Positions 20,601 to 28,551 are shown, numbered from the stretch's first letter. The stretch: 60,364 nucleotides of DNA from Candidatus Altarchaeota archaeon (GCA_018220935.1 JAAOXU010000030.1:1-60364), one strand, 5' to 3'. The notes: generated from the sequence alone by a model not told the origin. Numbers and translations are program-made.

Positions 20601-23297
20601 ATCACCACAAGAGTATTTATTATTAGTTAGATTGGTTGTCCAATTATTCTCAGGTAATTCGATTGTTAGATTTGTGGCTTGTGCAACAGTTGTACCCAAA
20701 TTTGTAGTATTAAGTACTAAAGTAAAATTTTCAAAGGTATACCACCGCATTAAAGTTGAATTAAATTCGGTCGGAATAGTTTCTATACCTAAGTATGTGA
20801 CAAAAATATTTAGTGAAATATTAGTAAGATCGTATGTATTAAATCCAGATGCATTCAAAACACCGTTAGATTCCCCAAGTGGTTGAGCATCAGGAACAAA
20901 TGCCCAAACACTAACTGAAACATTTTCACCTTGATTGAGCGCCGAAATATTTGAAGGTGTAAAATTAAAGGTCATATTTTCAAGACCAGTTACATTAAAT
21001 GTTAGATTCTCAAAAGGATAATTCCCAATAGACAAAATTGAAAGGTTTGTAAGATAATTCCAGTTACCAGGGGAAACAGTTTCATTCACAAGGGTCTCAA
21101 TTATTTCAATTACAGGGTTAGGTTCAATTGAAATGTTAAAGGTATTGTTAATTTCATCAAGCGTGTTGTCTGAATTTCTCCACCTTGTTGTCGTATTAAG
21201 GATATAGTATCCTGGCGTTGTATTTTTAGGTGCACTAATCTCAAAATATAGGGGATCAGAATAACCTAAATTCAAATCACTTGCAGTTGAAAAACTTGTG
21301 TTTACCCACCATAAAAGTGGGGGATAAATTGTAATATTAGTATCATATGAAGTTCCATTTCCTAGATTAGTTATGTTTGAGAGCATAGTAAAATTATACC
21401 GATTATTTAGTGTTGCATTATCTCCACTCCCTTCTGCAAAGTTCATCACGGTCGTGACACTTGTAGTATATTCAATTGCAATAAATTGATCATTACCACT
21501 TCCAGTATTGTTTAACTTAGTAGAATTACAAACTAAATCAAAAATGCTAAATGACGAAGGTGCTGTAAAATTAATAAAGTATGTTCCGTTGTCATAATCA
21601 GTTACATTCTCAAATGCATCAACCCCTTGCCCATATGTACAATTAATAGTTGCACCACCAATAAATGAATCATCACGATAATTTGTAAGAGTGAGTGTTG
21701 AATTAATAGTTCTATCCACAAATCCATAGTCATTTAGAATTGTTAGGTTTGAGGTATATGTATTTTGAATATTAAAACTAGAATTACTAGTGTTTAGGAG
21801 TTGATTTAGTTCACCCCAAACATATGAACTAAAATTCCACAAACCCGTTGAGTTTGATACATTCACAGTAAACCAATTAGTGTATAAGTCATCATCAGCA
21901 ACTTGATCACCATTAGTCCCATCATCATATAGAATAGTCTCAAAAACACCACCATCAGACGTAATAGTTGCGTTAACAAGGTCTATAAGGCCTGAATCAG
22001 TCGTTGCATTGACAAAAACAGTCACATTTTCACCCTTATTAAAATCAGAATAGTCTGTTAGAGCGTCTATTATTACAGTCCATTTTTCAGATAAAGTTTT
22101 AGTGGTATTTTCAGGAAATACAAGTCGATCTCTTAAATTTCTAACTTGTGCATCAGTTGGGGAACCACGAATCCAAGATGGGCTGTTAAAGTGCAAGTAA
22201 CCAACATCATAAATAGTTTCATTTTGTGTGAGGTTTGTCGTTGATAATTCAATACCACCCCGTCCAATACTTGAATTTTGATTTACTGTTGCGAAGTTTC
22301 CGCTATTAAATAAATTGATTATACCTACATGAAAGTTTGCAAATTCAGCAGCAAACCAATACCATGAACCCGGTTCATTAGCATTACCAATGATAATATT
22401 TGCAAATGCAATTTTTGCAACTTCAAATGCAAGTGCACCCGCATTAGTTGAATTTCTACTAATGTTATACGCTGCAAGGTTAGTATATTCTTGTTCAACT
22501 TTTACCCATTGACTCTGGTTGTAAAAGGTATATGTTTTTTTCATCATACCTTCTTGTATATCCGTGGTATTCCAGATGACTTCAGGTCCAACTAAATCAG
22601 TAACGACTCTAATTGATCCAGCATATTTTACAGTTAAATTATTTTGAAAATCAAATGTGAAATTATGAGTATCGTTACTGTATTGTGTATATTCTAGTGG
22701 ATTTTCAGTTTCAGTAGGTACTGTCCAAAACTCATTACCATCAGCATCTCGTATACGATATATACCTGAAATGTTTTCTCCACGAGACGTATCAAGATAA
22801 TATTCAAGGCCCTCATATGAACCGCTGTAATAAATTGAGACATTAATTAAGAATTCTTCACCATCCCAAAGGTAGGAAATATTCTCATAATTTGTTGGTG
22901 TTTTGTCATCAGTATCATAGTAAAGACAATATGTTTTGATTGTAAATGTAGGTATAGTACCATTCATTATCCAAACAAGTTCACCCTCAAAATTATCAGT
23001 ACTATTAAATTCATATGAAGGGTCAAATTGACTTTCAATTTCATACAGATATGCACCACTTGACGTATTTTGTTCAATTAACCTAAAAGATGAAATGTTA
23101 ATTGTTCCCGGAGCGCCTGTTGACTGTATCTCTTGTGTGAGGTTAAGACTAAATTCAATAGGCCAATACTCACGGGAATAATTAGACGTATTCACTTCCA
23201 AACAAACTCGGTAATCCCAAGATGCGTCCCACCAACTAAGCTTTGCTAGGGCAGGTAAAGTAATCATAAACAGCAATAAGGCTAGCCTTAACCTCAC
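17637..23297 (-). CDS. Second giant membrane-anchored surface protein (1886 aa)
   Basis: The N-terminus is a signal peptide (MRLRLALLLFMITLPALA), followed by a W-D-x-S-W-x-Y-R segment typical of DUF2341-type domains. Then come a long series of Asn/Thr-rich beta modules of NEW3/CARDB type, a coiled coil at about residues 1690-1780, a hydrophobic span near residue 1810, and a 60-residue cytoplasmic tail ending in a SHOCT-like Y-x-A-L-K...G-x-I-S...F-E-E-L-K motif. Sequons are dense outside. Modules with the pattern P-x-x-x-x-W...N-x-G-N-V are shared with residues 3500-4100 of the ATPase giant, so the two are built from related parts. The start is GTG at 23297 with a TATA-like TTTTAAT about 24 nt upstream, implying a leaderless mRNA. 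It converges on the coiled-coil gene with a 2-nt gap. Ligand unknown. Confidence 0.85.
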   Translation of the reverse strand: MRLRLALLLFMITLPALAKLSWWDASWDYRVCLEVNTSNYSREYWPIEFSLNLTQEIQSTGAPGTINISSFRLIEQNTSSGAYLYEIESQFDPSYEFNSTDNFEGELVWIMNGTIPTFTIKTYCLYYDTDDKTPTNYENISYLWDGEEFLINVSIYYSGSYEGLEYYLDTSRGENISGIYRIRDADGNEFWTVPTETENPLEYTQYSNDTHNFTFDFQNNLTVKYAGSIRVVTDLVGPEVIWNTTDIQEGMMKKTYTFYNQSQWVKVEQEYTNLAAYNISRNSTNAGALAFEVAKIAFANIIIGNANEPGSWYWFAAEFANFHVGIINLFNSGNFATVNQNSSIGRGGIELSTTNLTQNETIYDVGYLHFNSPSWIRGSPTDAQVRNLRDRLVFPENTTKTLSEKWTVIIDALTDYSDFNKGENVTVFVNATTDSGLIDLVNATITSDGGVFETILYDDGTNGDQVADDDLYTNWFTVNVSNSTGLWNFSSYVWGELNQLLNTSNSSFNIQNTYTSNLTILNDYGFVDRTINSTLTLTNYRDDSFIGGATINCTYGQGVDAFENVTDYDNGTYFINFTAPSSFSIFDLVCNSTKLNNTGSGNDQFIAIEYTTSVTTVMNFAEGSGDNATLNNRYNFTMLSNITNLGNGTSYDTNITIYPPLLWWVNTSFSTASDLNLGYSDPLYFEISAPKNTTPGYYILNTTTRWRNSDNTLDEINNTFNISIEPNPVIEIIETLVNETVSPGNWNYLTNLSILSIGNYPFENLTFNVTGLENMTFNFTPSNISALNQGENVSVSVWAFVPDAQPLGESNGVLNASGFNTYDLTNISLNIFVTYLGIETIPTEFNSTLMRWYTFENFTLVLNTTNLGTTVAQATNLTIELPENNWTTNLTNNKYSCGDLQINEYCESAFNVGLMGSSPGTYIIRANVSWINPGVGVSYNVTDVSINVSSHQEFIVNQSFIANNATHGTSTVIGFYTLINTGNDQVTSMGTNVLNLPDFTFVFNPVISSLAAGNITDIDVNVTIPAGYIPGYYLGTNNVTSSGGGYDEVFLNVTIPTSKTWEHSPQNCTTPVAFDLGTMCGVFFNNTGNVPLNFSISPETSNYTFPNTTNFTIPKQTTYLIDFLWNITGVARDYYNATYNISVEGGTPSWDYFNLSMIPRELAEINTSFSVNLSQELETFTIYVNVTDKSAQGLNFSRIVVFKPNNGTEFINLNLISQFNVTYYYSTDYPTVGGISDVFGNYTFQIEIQDNLGLTSRVNITKYIYPLLEIPIETIYGTYFLGETVSLYVNSTDYAGTLISSNLSIFIHDPFGDLRYLEELSTPGKVEPIPTFSLASDAPIGNYTVFVNGTHYDGIANKTVYANATYQFKAREDYNIEFDTSLVWYPDSTMNFYVLTYGDRPFPPPEKINLTVYDPAQNIYFSTESFSQFDATNTSTLYTYSFAMPVNSPVGYYLAVLTLEEGGRQIKKLESFRVTYGGPFDVVILNIEPEVEVSTSQDFDILLENMGDFGQDVFVSYWVEKDNVKYDEVKGEAIFVAAGGNRTLNRSLNIFSNQLPGNYTLNVLLNYSTVSPPIEVSRTFNVIAATTEGEPLEILEPVQAAVIELTVTNLFPDQLILNRGSVGYLTIELKNTGNIDLTAITVFFEDIEKEWFEVVRDIDLLSAGSNGYLVVKFSIPDSASARTYVTKLRIIAKEIEVSEFYKILVFKTQEEALRARINTLQSELLDLEDQTGKVAARGGDVTKILSLLRKSRELLEVADTYLLEDSVVDAIKTISEAESVIEEIKYRLEIAKPDFLPTILLPQIPTKWYLILIFIAIIGLVAVIALKKFNVFKDKERRTSLLKIKNTLIRSREENEYSDVYDALKDQYEEGMISRETFEELKGLIK

Positions 23298-23315
23298 AAA
23301 ACCCTTAAACGGCTT

Positions 23316-23326
23316 AGATTAAAAGC
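23316..23326 (-). promoter_or_regulatory. TATA-like box of the 1886-aa surface protein
   Basis: The minus strand reads GCTTTTAATCT, centred about 24 nt before the GTG start. The spacing matches an archaeal TATA box with transcription starting at or next to the start codon. Confidence 0.45.
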
Positions 23327-23400
23327 ATTAACCCTGAATTAAGGTTTTTTTCACAAAAGAACAAAGAAAAAGTATTTACTGGGCAATTGAGACACGGAGT

Positions 23401-23565
23401 TCAGTTTAATTTGGCTAAATCGTGTTCAAGAGCATGAACCTCAAATGGTGCACCCTCCTCCCCATCATCCTCAAAATAGTCTGCCATGAGCATGTTTAGA
23501 ACTATATCTAGTTTCTTTTCCAATTCCTTTATCTTTAATTCCAGGTTTTGTAGCTCTTTACCCAT
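23401..23565 (-). CDS. Small acidic coiled-coil protein (54 aa)
   Basis: ATG at 23563-23565 opens a 54-codon frame ending in TGA at 23401. The first 25 residues form a clean heptad helix (LQNLELKIKELEKKLDIVL), followed by an acidic stretch (YFEDDGEE) and a short helix ending in LAKLN. The regular heptads and the TATA-like CTTATATT about 25 nt before the ATG (near 23588-23596) support a real, leaderless gene in what would otherwise be a 350-base gap. There is no Shine-Dalgarno sequence. The family is not recognised; oligomerisation through the helix is the only inference. Confidence 0.6.
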   Translation of the reverse strand: MGKELQNLELKIKELEKKLDIVLNMLMADYFEDDGEEGAPFEVHALEHDLAKLN

Positions 23566-23649
23566 AACTTCGTAGAAAACTCAAGCAATATAAGATTAAC
23601 TAAAAGAAGTGGAAACTTTATTAACTAAAACGTGGGTTACATATTTGTT

Positions 23650-23721
23650 GCCCTGATAGCTTAGTGGTAGAGCGCCTGGCTGTTAACCAGGAGGTCGCAG
23701 GTTCGAACCCTGCTCAGGGCG
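23650..23721 (+). tRNA. tRNA-Asn (GTT)
   Basis: The acceptor stem GCCCTGA pairs with TCAGGGC. The anticodon stem-loop CCTGG-CTGTTAA-CCAGG shows anticodon GTT, and the T-loop is TTCGAAC. The discriminator G is at 23721. CCA is not encoded. No intron is seen. Confidence 0.96.
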
Positions 23722-23727
23722 CTTAGG

Positions 23728-23760
23728 CTTTTTAGTCAACTTTTTTCCGATAAAAGGTTG
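23728..23760 (+). repeat. Hairpin element, copy A
   Basis: A run of T, then A-G-T-C, then CAACTTTT and AAAAGGTTG, which pair with one bulged base. The layout (T5, RRTC, hairpin with T/A arms) matches copies B, C and D in this window. It lies just downstream of tRNA-Asn. Confidence 0.5.
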
Positions 23761-23790
23761 CAATAACTTAAAAACTACAAAAACCGAAGC

Positions 23791-23822
23791 TTTTTGGTCA
23801 AGCTTTTTGCTAAAAAGCTTGC
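23791..23822 (+). repeat. Hairpin element, copy B
   Basis: T5-GGTC followed by a perfect 10-bp inverted repeat, CAAGCTTTTT (23799-23808) and AAAAAGCTTG (23812-23821), with loop GCT. It sits 3 nt before tRNA-Ser and could end the tRNA-Asn transcript or be processed from the tRNA-Ser precursor. Confidence 0.65.
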
Positions 23823-23824
23823 GT

Positions 23825-23905
23825 GCCGGGATGGCAGAGTGGTTAATGCGCTAGCTTGGAAAGCTAGTCCCTTTGGGATCATGGGTTCGAATCCCATTCC
23901 CGGCG
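23825..23905 (+). tRNA. tRNA-Ser (GGA)
   Basis: The acceptor GCCGGGA pairs with TCCCGGC. The anticodon loop CTTGGAAAG gives GGA, and there is a long variable arm as in class II tRNAs. The T-loop is TTCGAAT and the discriminator G is at 23905. The start codon of the maf gene begins two bases later. Confidence 0.95.
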
Positions 23906-23906
23906 T

Positions 23907-24476
23907 ATGTTTACTTTAGCTTCTAGATCAAGTTCTAGAATTGAATTACTAAAAGACGCAGGATATGATTTTGAAATTTCACCATCGGGTTTTGATGAAA
24001 CACGTCTTATGGTACCACCCCCAGAAGTTGCGTGTGAGAAAATTGCAATTGAAAAAGCAAAGTCTGTTGGAGGCAAGGTAGTTTTGGCGGCAGATACAAT
24101 TGTTTGGCTTGATGGTAAGATAATTGGAAAACCAACAACAGATGACAATGCAATAAAGATGCTACAACGACTAAGCAATAGTTGGTATGATGTTTATACA
24201 GGTGTTGCCATCGTTTCAGGAACTGAAGTCTTTTCATTTTATGATTTGGCAAAAGCCAAATTCAGAAAAATTCCTGAAGTTGAGATTAAAAATTATGCTA
24301 AAAATTTTCCATTAAAAAACTATGCAGGAAGTCACACCACAAGAGGATACGGTGCCACTTTTCTTGAAAAGCTCGACGGTAATCTTTTTACCATATTAGG
24401 TCTGCCATTATCAAAAGTTTATGAAGGTCTTGCTAGGTTTGATGTTTATCCAGATATGAAAAAGGCAAGTAATTAG
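23907..24476 (+). CDS. maf: Maf family nucleotide pyrophosphatase
   Basis: This 189-aa protein has the usual length for Maf/HAM1-like pyrophosphatases, which hydrolyse non-canonical or excess nucleoside triphosphates to monophosphates. Family signatures are in order: LASRSSSR at residues 4-11, S-x-F-D-E, ADTIVWLDGKIIGKP in the first third, and NYAGS...GYGATFLEK...GLPL near the end. The ATG at 23907 must be the start because the conserved LAS motif begins at residue 4. That leaves one base between the tRNA-Ser discriminator and the start codon, so the mRNA is probably made from, or together with, the tRNA. The 3' end overlaps convergent cysS by 4 nt. Confidence 0.9.
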   Translation: MFTLASRSSSRIELLKDAGYDFEISPSGFDETRLMVPPPEVACEKIAIEKAKSVGGKVVLAADTIVWLDGKIIGKPTTDDNAIKMLQRLSNSWYDVYTGVAIVSGTEVFSFYDLAKAKFRKIPEVEIKNYAKNFPLKNYAGSHTTRGYGATFLEKLDGNLFTILGLPLSKVYEGLARFDVYPDMKKASN

Positions 24477-25855
24477 ATATCAAATTTAACTTTTGGCCCT
24501 TCTTTAGTGTCTTCAATTGAGATTCCTTCTTCTTTTAGATTATCTCTAATTAGGTCACTCATTGTGAATTTTTCTTCAGTTCTAAGTTCTTGTCTTAATT
24601 CTGCTAATTCAGTTGCAAGTCTGTATTCTTTTTTTGTCCAAGATTTTTCCGGTAAAAATGCAAAAATTTCATCTAAGGTTTTTAGGGCTTTGAGTGTAAT
24701 TGAGTTTGACTTTTCATCTAAGTCATTTGCTAAAACTAAAGAAGCAATAAAATGTATATTTTTGTATGCCTCGGGCGTTTTTAGATCGTTTTCTAGAGCT
24801 ACAAGAGATTTGTCAAACTCCATTTGTATTTCCTTTGATAAGTCAACATCCCCATATAGTTTTTGTTCATCTCTTTGAAGTACATCATACCAGGCCCTAG
24901 CAACTTTAGTCCACTGTTCCCTTGCCTTTTTCATCTTGTCCCAAGTAAAATCAAGTTGAGTTCTGTAATGAGCACTTAAAAGATAATATCTAAGGATCTC
25001 AGGAGAAAAACTGTCAAGGAGTTGATCAATCCCAACAAAATTTCCCAAAGACTTACTCATTTTTGCTTTTGATATAGTAAGATACGCAACATGTACCCAA
25101 TTGTTTACCCAAGGTCCACCAATTGATGCCTCACTTTGTGCAATTTCATTTTCATGGTGTGGAAATACCAAATCAACCCCACCACCATGAATATCAAATT
25201 TGTCCCCAAAATAAGTCGAACTCATCGCAGAACACTCAATATGCCAGCCAGGTCTACCATCCCCAAAGGGTGCATACCAAAAGGGTTCTCCTTTTTTCTT
25301 GAATTTCCAAACTGCAAAATCCCCAGGATTCTTTTTATTTTTGTTTTCTTCGATTCTACCAATTTTTGGATCATTTAAGTTTACTTTTGAAAGTTTACCG
25401 TAGTCTTTTTGTTTTGAGATATCAAAGTAAAGACCGTTTTCAATTTTGTAAACGTAATTTTTGTTTAATAGGTCTTGAATTAATTCAATAATTTCTTGCA
25501 TATGAGTTGTCACATGCGGAAAAGTATAGGGCATCTTAATTTTTAGTTTATCTAACATCCAAAAGAAGTACCGAGTATATACATCTGGAACAACTTGCCA
25601 ACTATCTTCTTTTTTTGCTGCGTTGATTATTTTGTCATCAATATCAGTTAAATTTATTATGAGTTTTACTTCATTTTTTTGATATTCTAGGTATCGTCTT
25701 AAAAAATCAAAGAATATGTAGGTTCTAGCGTGTCCTACGTGACTTTTGTCATATGGGGTTGGACCACAAACATACATTGAAACTTCTCCTTTTTTAATTG
25801 GTTTAAAGTCTTCAAGGTTTCGAGTTAATGTATTAAATAATTTTATTGTGTCCAC
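24473..25855 (-). CDS. cysS: Cysteinyl-tRNA synthetase
   Basis: A 460-aa class I aminoacyl-tRNA synthetase of normal length that charges tRNA-Cys. The HIGH-type motif SHVGH is at residues 38-42 and KMSKS at 265-269. The zinc ligands are visible as Cys30 (YVCGPT), Cys208 (WHIECSA) and the HHENE segment at 233-237. The C-terminal helical anticodon-binding part ends in a short basic region. The start is GTG at 25855, inside an AGGTGG context; the TATA-like box at 25881-25888 lies 26-33 nt upstream. The presence of CysRS means Cys-tRNA need not be made by the SepRS/SepCysS route. Confidence 0.96.
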   Translation of the reverse strand: MDTIKLFNTLTRNLEDFKPIKKGEVSMYVCGPTPYDKSHVGHARTYIFFDFLRRYLEYQKNEVKLIINLTDIDDKIINAAKKEDSWQVVPDVYTRYFFWMLDKLKIKMPYTFPHVTTHMQEIIELIQDLLNKNYVYKIENGLYFDISKQKDYGKLSKVNLNDPKIGRIEENKNKKNPGDFAVWKFKKKGEPFWYAPFGDGRPGWHIECSAMSSTYFGDKFDIHGGGVDLVFPHHENEIAQSEASIGGPWVNNWVHVAYLTISKAKMSKSLGNFVGIDQLLDSFSPEILRYYLLSAHYRTQLDFTWDKMKKAREQWTKVARAWYDVLQRDEQKLYGDVDLSKEIQMEFDKSLVALENDLKTPEAYKNIHFIASLVLANDLDEKSNSITLKALKTLDEIFAFLPEKSWTKKEYRLATELAELRQELRTEEKFTMSDLIRDNLKEEGISIEDTKEGPKVKFDI

Positions 25856-25878
25856 CTAATAAGTCGTAAACTACGCCG

Positions 25879-25888
25879 GATATAAAAG
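25879..25888. promoter_or_regulatory. TATA box probably shared by divergent cysS and the ASCH gene
   Basis: ATATAAAAG lies between two divergent genes whose start codons are 25908 (+) and 25855 (-). It is about 24 and 29 nt from them, both within the range for TBP-directed leaderless starts, and no other AT-rich box is present in the 52-nt gap. Confidence 0.5.
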
Positions 25889-25907
25889 ATTGTGTATATT
25901 AGTTTTA

Positions 25908-26330
25908 ATGCATCATTTAGCTGTGTTACACAAAGGACCCTTGACCAACATCCTTTTAGGAAAGAAAACTATTGAGAGTAGGTTTACAAAAAATAAGTGT
26001 TTACCCCATACCAAAATTAAAGTAGATGACATAATTTTACTAAAGGAAAGTTCTGGACCTATAAGGGGAAAAGTTCAAGTTTCAAAAGTGTTATTTTTTA
26101 GTAATCTTAATCCAAAAAAAGTCAATACATTATTTAGTCAGTATCCTCAAATTAAAGCAGACCCTAATTTCGTATTAAAAAAGGGTGATTCAAAATTTGC
26201 AACACTTATATTCTTAAAAAAGGTCCAACCACTAAAAAAACCAATTTATATCAATAAAAAAGATAGACGAGCTTGGGTTATTCTAGATTCCCCCACACAA
26301 CAGTCTTTAGGGTTGTCATCTCTTTCATAG
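25908..26330 (+). CDS. ASCH/PUA-like domain protein
   Basis: The 140-aa protein from ATG 25908 starts with a typical ASCH layout: a short hydrophobic strand, then KGPLTNILLGKKTIESRF, where the G-K-K-T-x-E-x-R motif is diagnostic. The basic middle suits RNA or nucleotide binding; ASCH domains are related to PUA and are found in RNA-modification or nuclease contexts. A TTG 18 nt upstream would extend the frame, but the ATG is 24 nt from the TATA box and fits a leaderless start. Its last 53 bases overlap the convergent aldehyde dehydrogenase gene, an unusually long overlap here, so the C-terminal residues may be poorly conserved. Substrate unknown. Confidence 0.75.
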   Translation: MHHLAVLHKGPLTNILLGKKTIESRFTKNKCLPHTKIKVDDIILLKESSGPIRGKVQVSKVLFFSNLNPKKVNTLFSQYPQIKADPNFVLKKGDSKFATLIFLKKVQPLKKPIYINKKDRRAWVILDSPTQQSLGLSSLS

Positions 26331-27678
26331 TTTGCAAAAGACCCTCTCTACCCATACCAGCACCGGGAGATTCACCATATGGGAAAACACCAAGTGAATG
26401 GAAAGGAGCCCCATTTATATGAATCGAACCCTCATCAAGTCTTCTCTCAACATAAAATACTTGTCTTGCACTCTCCGTAAAAAGAGACGAATCAAGTCTG
26501 TATGGTAGTGCGTTAAAGTGACTAATTAGCCAATCTAAGTCCCTAAATTGCATTATTGGAATTACTGGACCAAAAGTTTCTTCATTTGCAATTTTCATAT
26601 GTTCATCTACTTTATCAAGCACAAGTGGATAAACTATATTTTTTTCAACCTTATATTCAGTTAGTGGAATTGCACCTCTACTTATTGCGTCTTCGATCAA
26701 AGTTTTGATAGATTTTACTGCACCATGGTTTATCAAAGGTCCAACATCGACCCCTTTCTTTAGTTGGTCACCAACTTTAAATCGTGCAACTTCTTTTACA
26801 ATTTTTTCTGTTAGTTCTTCTTTAATCTCATCATGAGCCATAGTAATTGAGAGTGCATTACACCTCTGACCCGAGAGTCCAAGTGAACCATTGGCAATTT
26901 CTTTTGCTGCCAAATCAAGGTTTGCATCGGGTAAAACTATTGCTGGTGCCTTACCACCTAATTCAAGGTGAAGTCTTTTCATACCAGCATTCTCAGCTAT
27001 CCACTTCCCAACTTCATAACTCCCAGTAAAAGCTATCATTTTTGGAATGATATTACTAACCATTTCCCCACCAACTTTTGAGCCAGAACCAGTTAAGGAA
27101 TTCATAACCCCAGGTGGTAAAATTTCCCTTGCTGCATCTGCAAACTCCATAAAAGTTAAGGGGTCATCAGTTGCTGGTTTGGCCACTACAGTATTACCAG
27201 CCGCAATTGCTGGGGCCACCTTTGCCACAACTGCAAAGAAAGGATAGTTGAAAGGACCAATGGCACTCACCACCCCCAGAGGCTCACGAAATACTGTCGC
27301 TACTTTGCCCTTTGTCCTTATAGTTTCACCTTTATTAAAAAATACTTCACTTGCTGCGACACTTAGTCTCTCACCAGTACCTTTAACTTCAGACTCACAA
27401 GCTTTTACAGGCTTACCACTTTCTTTTGCCATAGTTAAAGCCAAAGATTTTTTGTTTTTCTTTACCCAGTTGGATAGTTGGGTTAACATTTCCCTTTTAT
27501 CTTCAGCCGTAGTGAATTTAAATTTTCTAAAAGCATGTTGTGCACCCTCAATTGCACCGCGTGTTTGATCTTTTGTAGCACTAACTACGTGACCAACGGT
27601 AGAATCATCATATGGGTTTTTTACTTCAATTGACTCCCCAGATGCATGGTGATTACCGATAACTAAGTATTTTTTCAT
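26278..27678 (-). CDS. Aldehyde dehydrogenase, GAPN-like
   Basis: A 466-aa NAD(P)-dependent aldehyde dehydrogenase with the catalytic residues in place: Asn144 in FNYP, Glu239 in LELGGKAP and Cys273 in GQRC. GQRC and the GESPGAGMGREG C-terminal segment resemble archaeal non-phosphorylating glyceraldehyde-3-phosphate dehydrogenases (GAPN) and lactaldehyde or succinate-semialdehyde dehydrogenases. Assignment to one substrate is not safe from sequence alone. GAPDH is encoded 0.9 kb away, so a GAPN role in a branched archaeal glycolysis is plausible. It starts at ATG 27678; Nif3 lies 51 nt upstream on the same strand, so the two may be co-transcribed. Confidence 0.9.
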   Translation of the reverse strand: MKKYLVIGNHHASGESIEVKNPYDDSTVGHVVSATKDQTRGAIEGAQHAFRKFKFTTAEDKREMLTQLSNWVKKNKKSLALTMAKESGKPVKACESEVKGTGERLSVAASEVFFNKGETIRTKGKVATVFREPLGVVSAIGPFNYPFFAVVAKVAPAIAAGNTVVAKPATDDPLTFMEFADAAREILPPGVMNSLTGSGSKVGGEMVSNIIPKMIAFTGSYEVGKWIAENAGMKRLHLELGGKAPAIVLPDANLDLAAKEIANGSLGLSGQRCNALSITMAHDEIKEELTEKIVKEVARFKVGDQLKKGVDVGPLINHGAVKSIKTLIEDAISRGAIPLTEYKVEKNIVYPLVLDKVDEHMKIANEETFGPVIPIMQFRDLDWLISHFNALPYRLDSSLFTESARQVFYVERRLDEGSIHINGAPFHSLGVFPYGESPGAGMGREGLLQTMKEMTTLKTVVWGNLE

Positions 27679-27729
27679 ATTAGTAGTAACACCTAGGTAA
27701 TTTAAACGAGTTTAAGGACTCCAGAGTTG

Positions 27730-28452
27730 TTAAATTCCAGTGGGAAGGTCTATGAACTCCGTTTTGACCCCGAAGTTCTCTTCTAGCTTTTTTCCAATGG
27801 CTTTGACACCATAAGTCTCAGTAAAATAATGGCCCAATGCAATCACGTTTATGTGGTTTTCAAGGGCATAGTGGTAACCATGATGATTAAATTCTCCCGT
27901 GATAAAGGTTGTATTTGGTTTTACTGAAAATAACAAATTAGTTCCCATCCCAGTACAAACAGTAATTTCGTTTAAGTCTTCTGGACCAAACTGCCCAACA
28001 AATGTTGGCTCTTCAAGTTTTGCAGCTCTTTGGAGTAATTCGTCAAAATTTCCTTTAAAATTAGTAGTAAAACTGACACTTCCTTCAATTGATTTAGGTA
28101 TTAGTCCTAGTGCACGAATTAGTTCTGCATTGTTTCCAACTTCGCTATGCGCGTCAAGTGGAAGGTGTGATGCATAAAGGCTCATTTTATGATCCATTAA
28201 ATATCTCACACGGTTTGCCATCTCCCCCGCAATTACAGGACTAATGCGTGTCCAGTAGAGTCCATGATGGGTTATCATTAAGTCAGCCTTAGCTTTTTCA
28301 AATACACTAATAGATGCATCAGTTGCCAAAGCTATTGTTTTTATTTCGTCACTAGCCTCGACTTGTAAACCGTTTAGAGCCTGATCATCAAGAAAATTAT
28401 TGTGACCTAGATAATTATTCATCCAATCAGTTAGTTCAGTTAGATTTACCAC
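27730..28452 (-). CDS. Nif3/DUF34 family dinuclear metal protein
   Basis: This 240-aa protein matches the short Nif3-like form. The metal site is recognisable: ITHHGLYW at about residues 80-87, ASHLPLDAH near residue 114, and GHYFTETYG near residue 210. Some members are annotated as GTP cyclohydrolase I type 2, but the cellular reaction of the family is unsettled. NGLQVE near the N-terminus is also typical. It lies upstream of the aldehyde dehydrogenase on the same strand. Confidence 0.9.
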   Translation of the reverse strand: MVNLTELTDWMNNYLGHNNFLDDQALNGLQVEASDEIKTIALATDASISVFEKAKADLMITHHGLYWTRISPVIAGEMANRVRYLMDHKMSLYASHLPLDAHSEVGNNAELIRALGLIPKSIEGSVSFTTNFKGNFDELLQRAAKLEEPTFVGQFGPEDLNEITVCTGMGTNLLFSVKPNTTFITGEFNHHGYHYALENHINVIALGHYFTETYGVKAIGKKLEENFGVKTEFIDLPTGI

Positions 28453-28495
28453 AAGTTTTGGTGTCTTAGCACTCTAAAAAACTTCCCGCAAGGTG

Positions 28496-28551
28496 ATTTT
28501 TGGTCAAGGTTTTTGAGCCGAGCGAAGCTAGTGCGAAAAAAAACTTGCTTG
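28496..28551 (+). repeat. Hairpin element, copy C
   Basis: T5-GGTC, then CAAGGTTTTT (28505-28514) and AAAAAACTTG (28538-28547), pairing with one mismatch around a 23-nt loop that contains GAGCCGAGCGAAGC. The first half is nearly identical to copy B. It lies in the divergent gap between nif3 and GAPDH. Confidence 0.5.
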
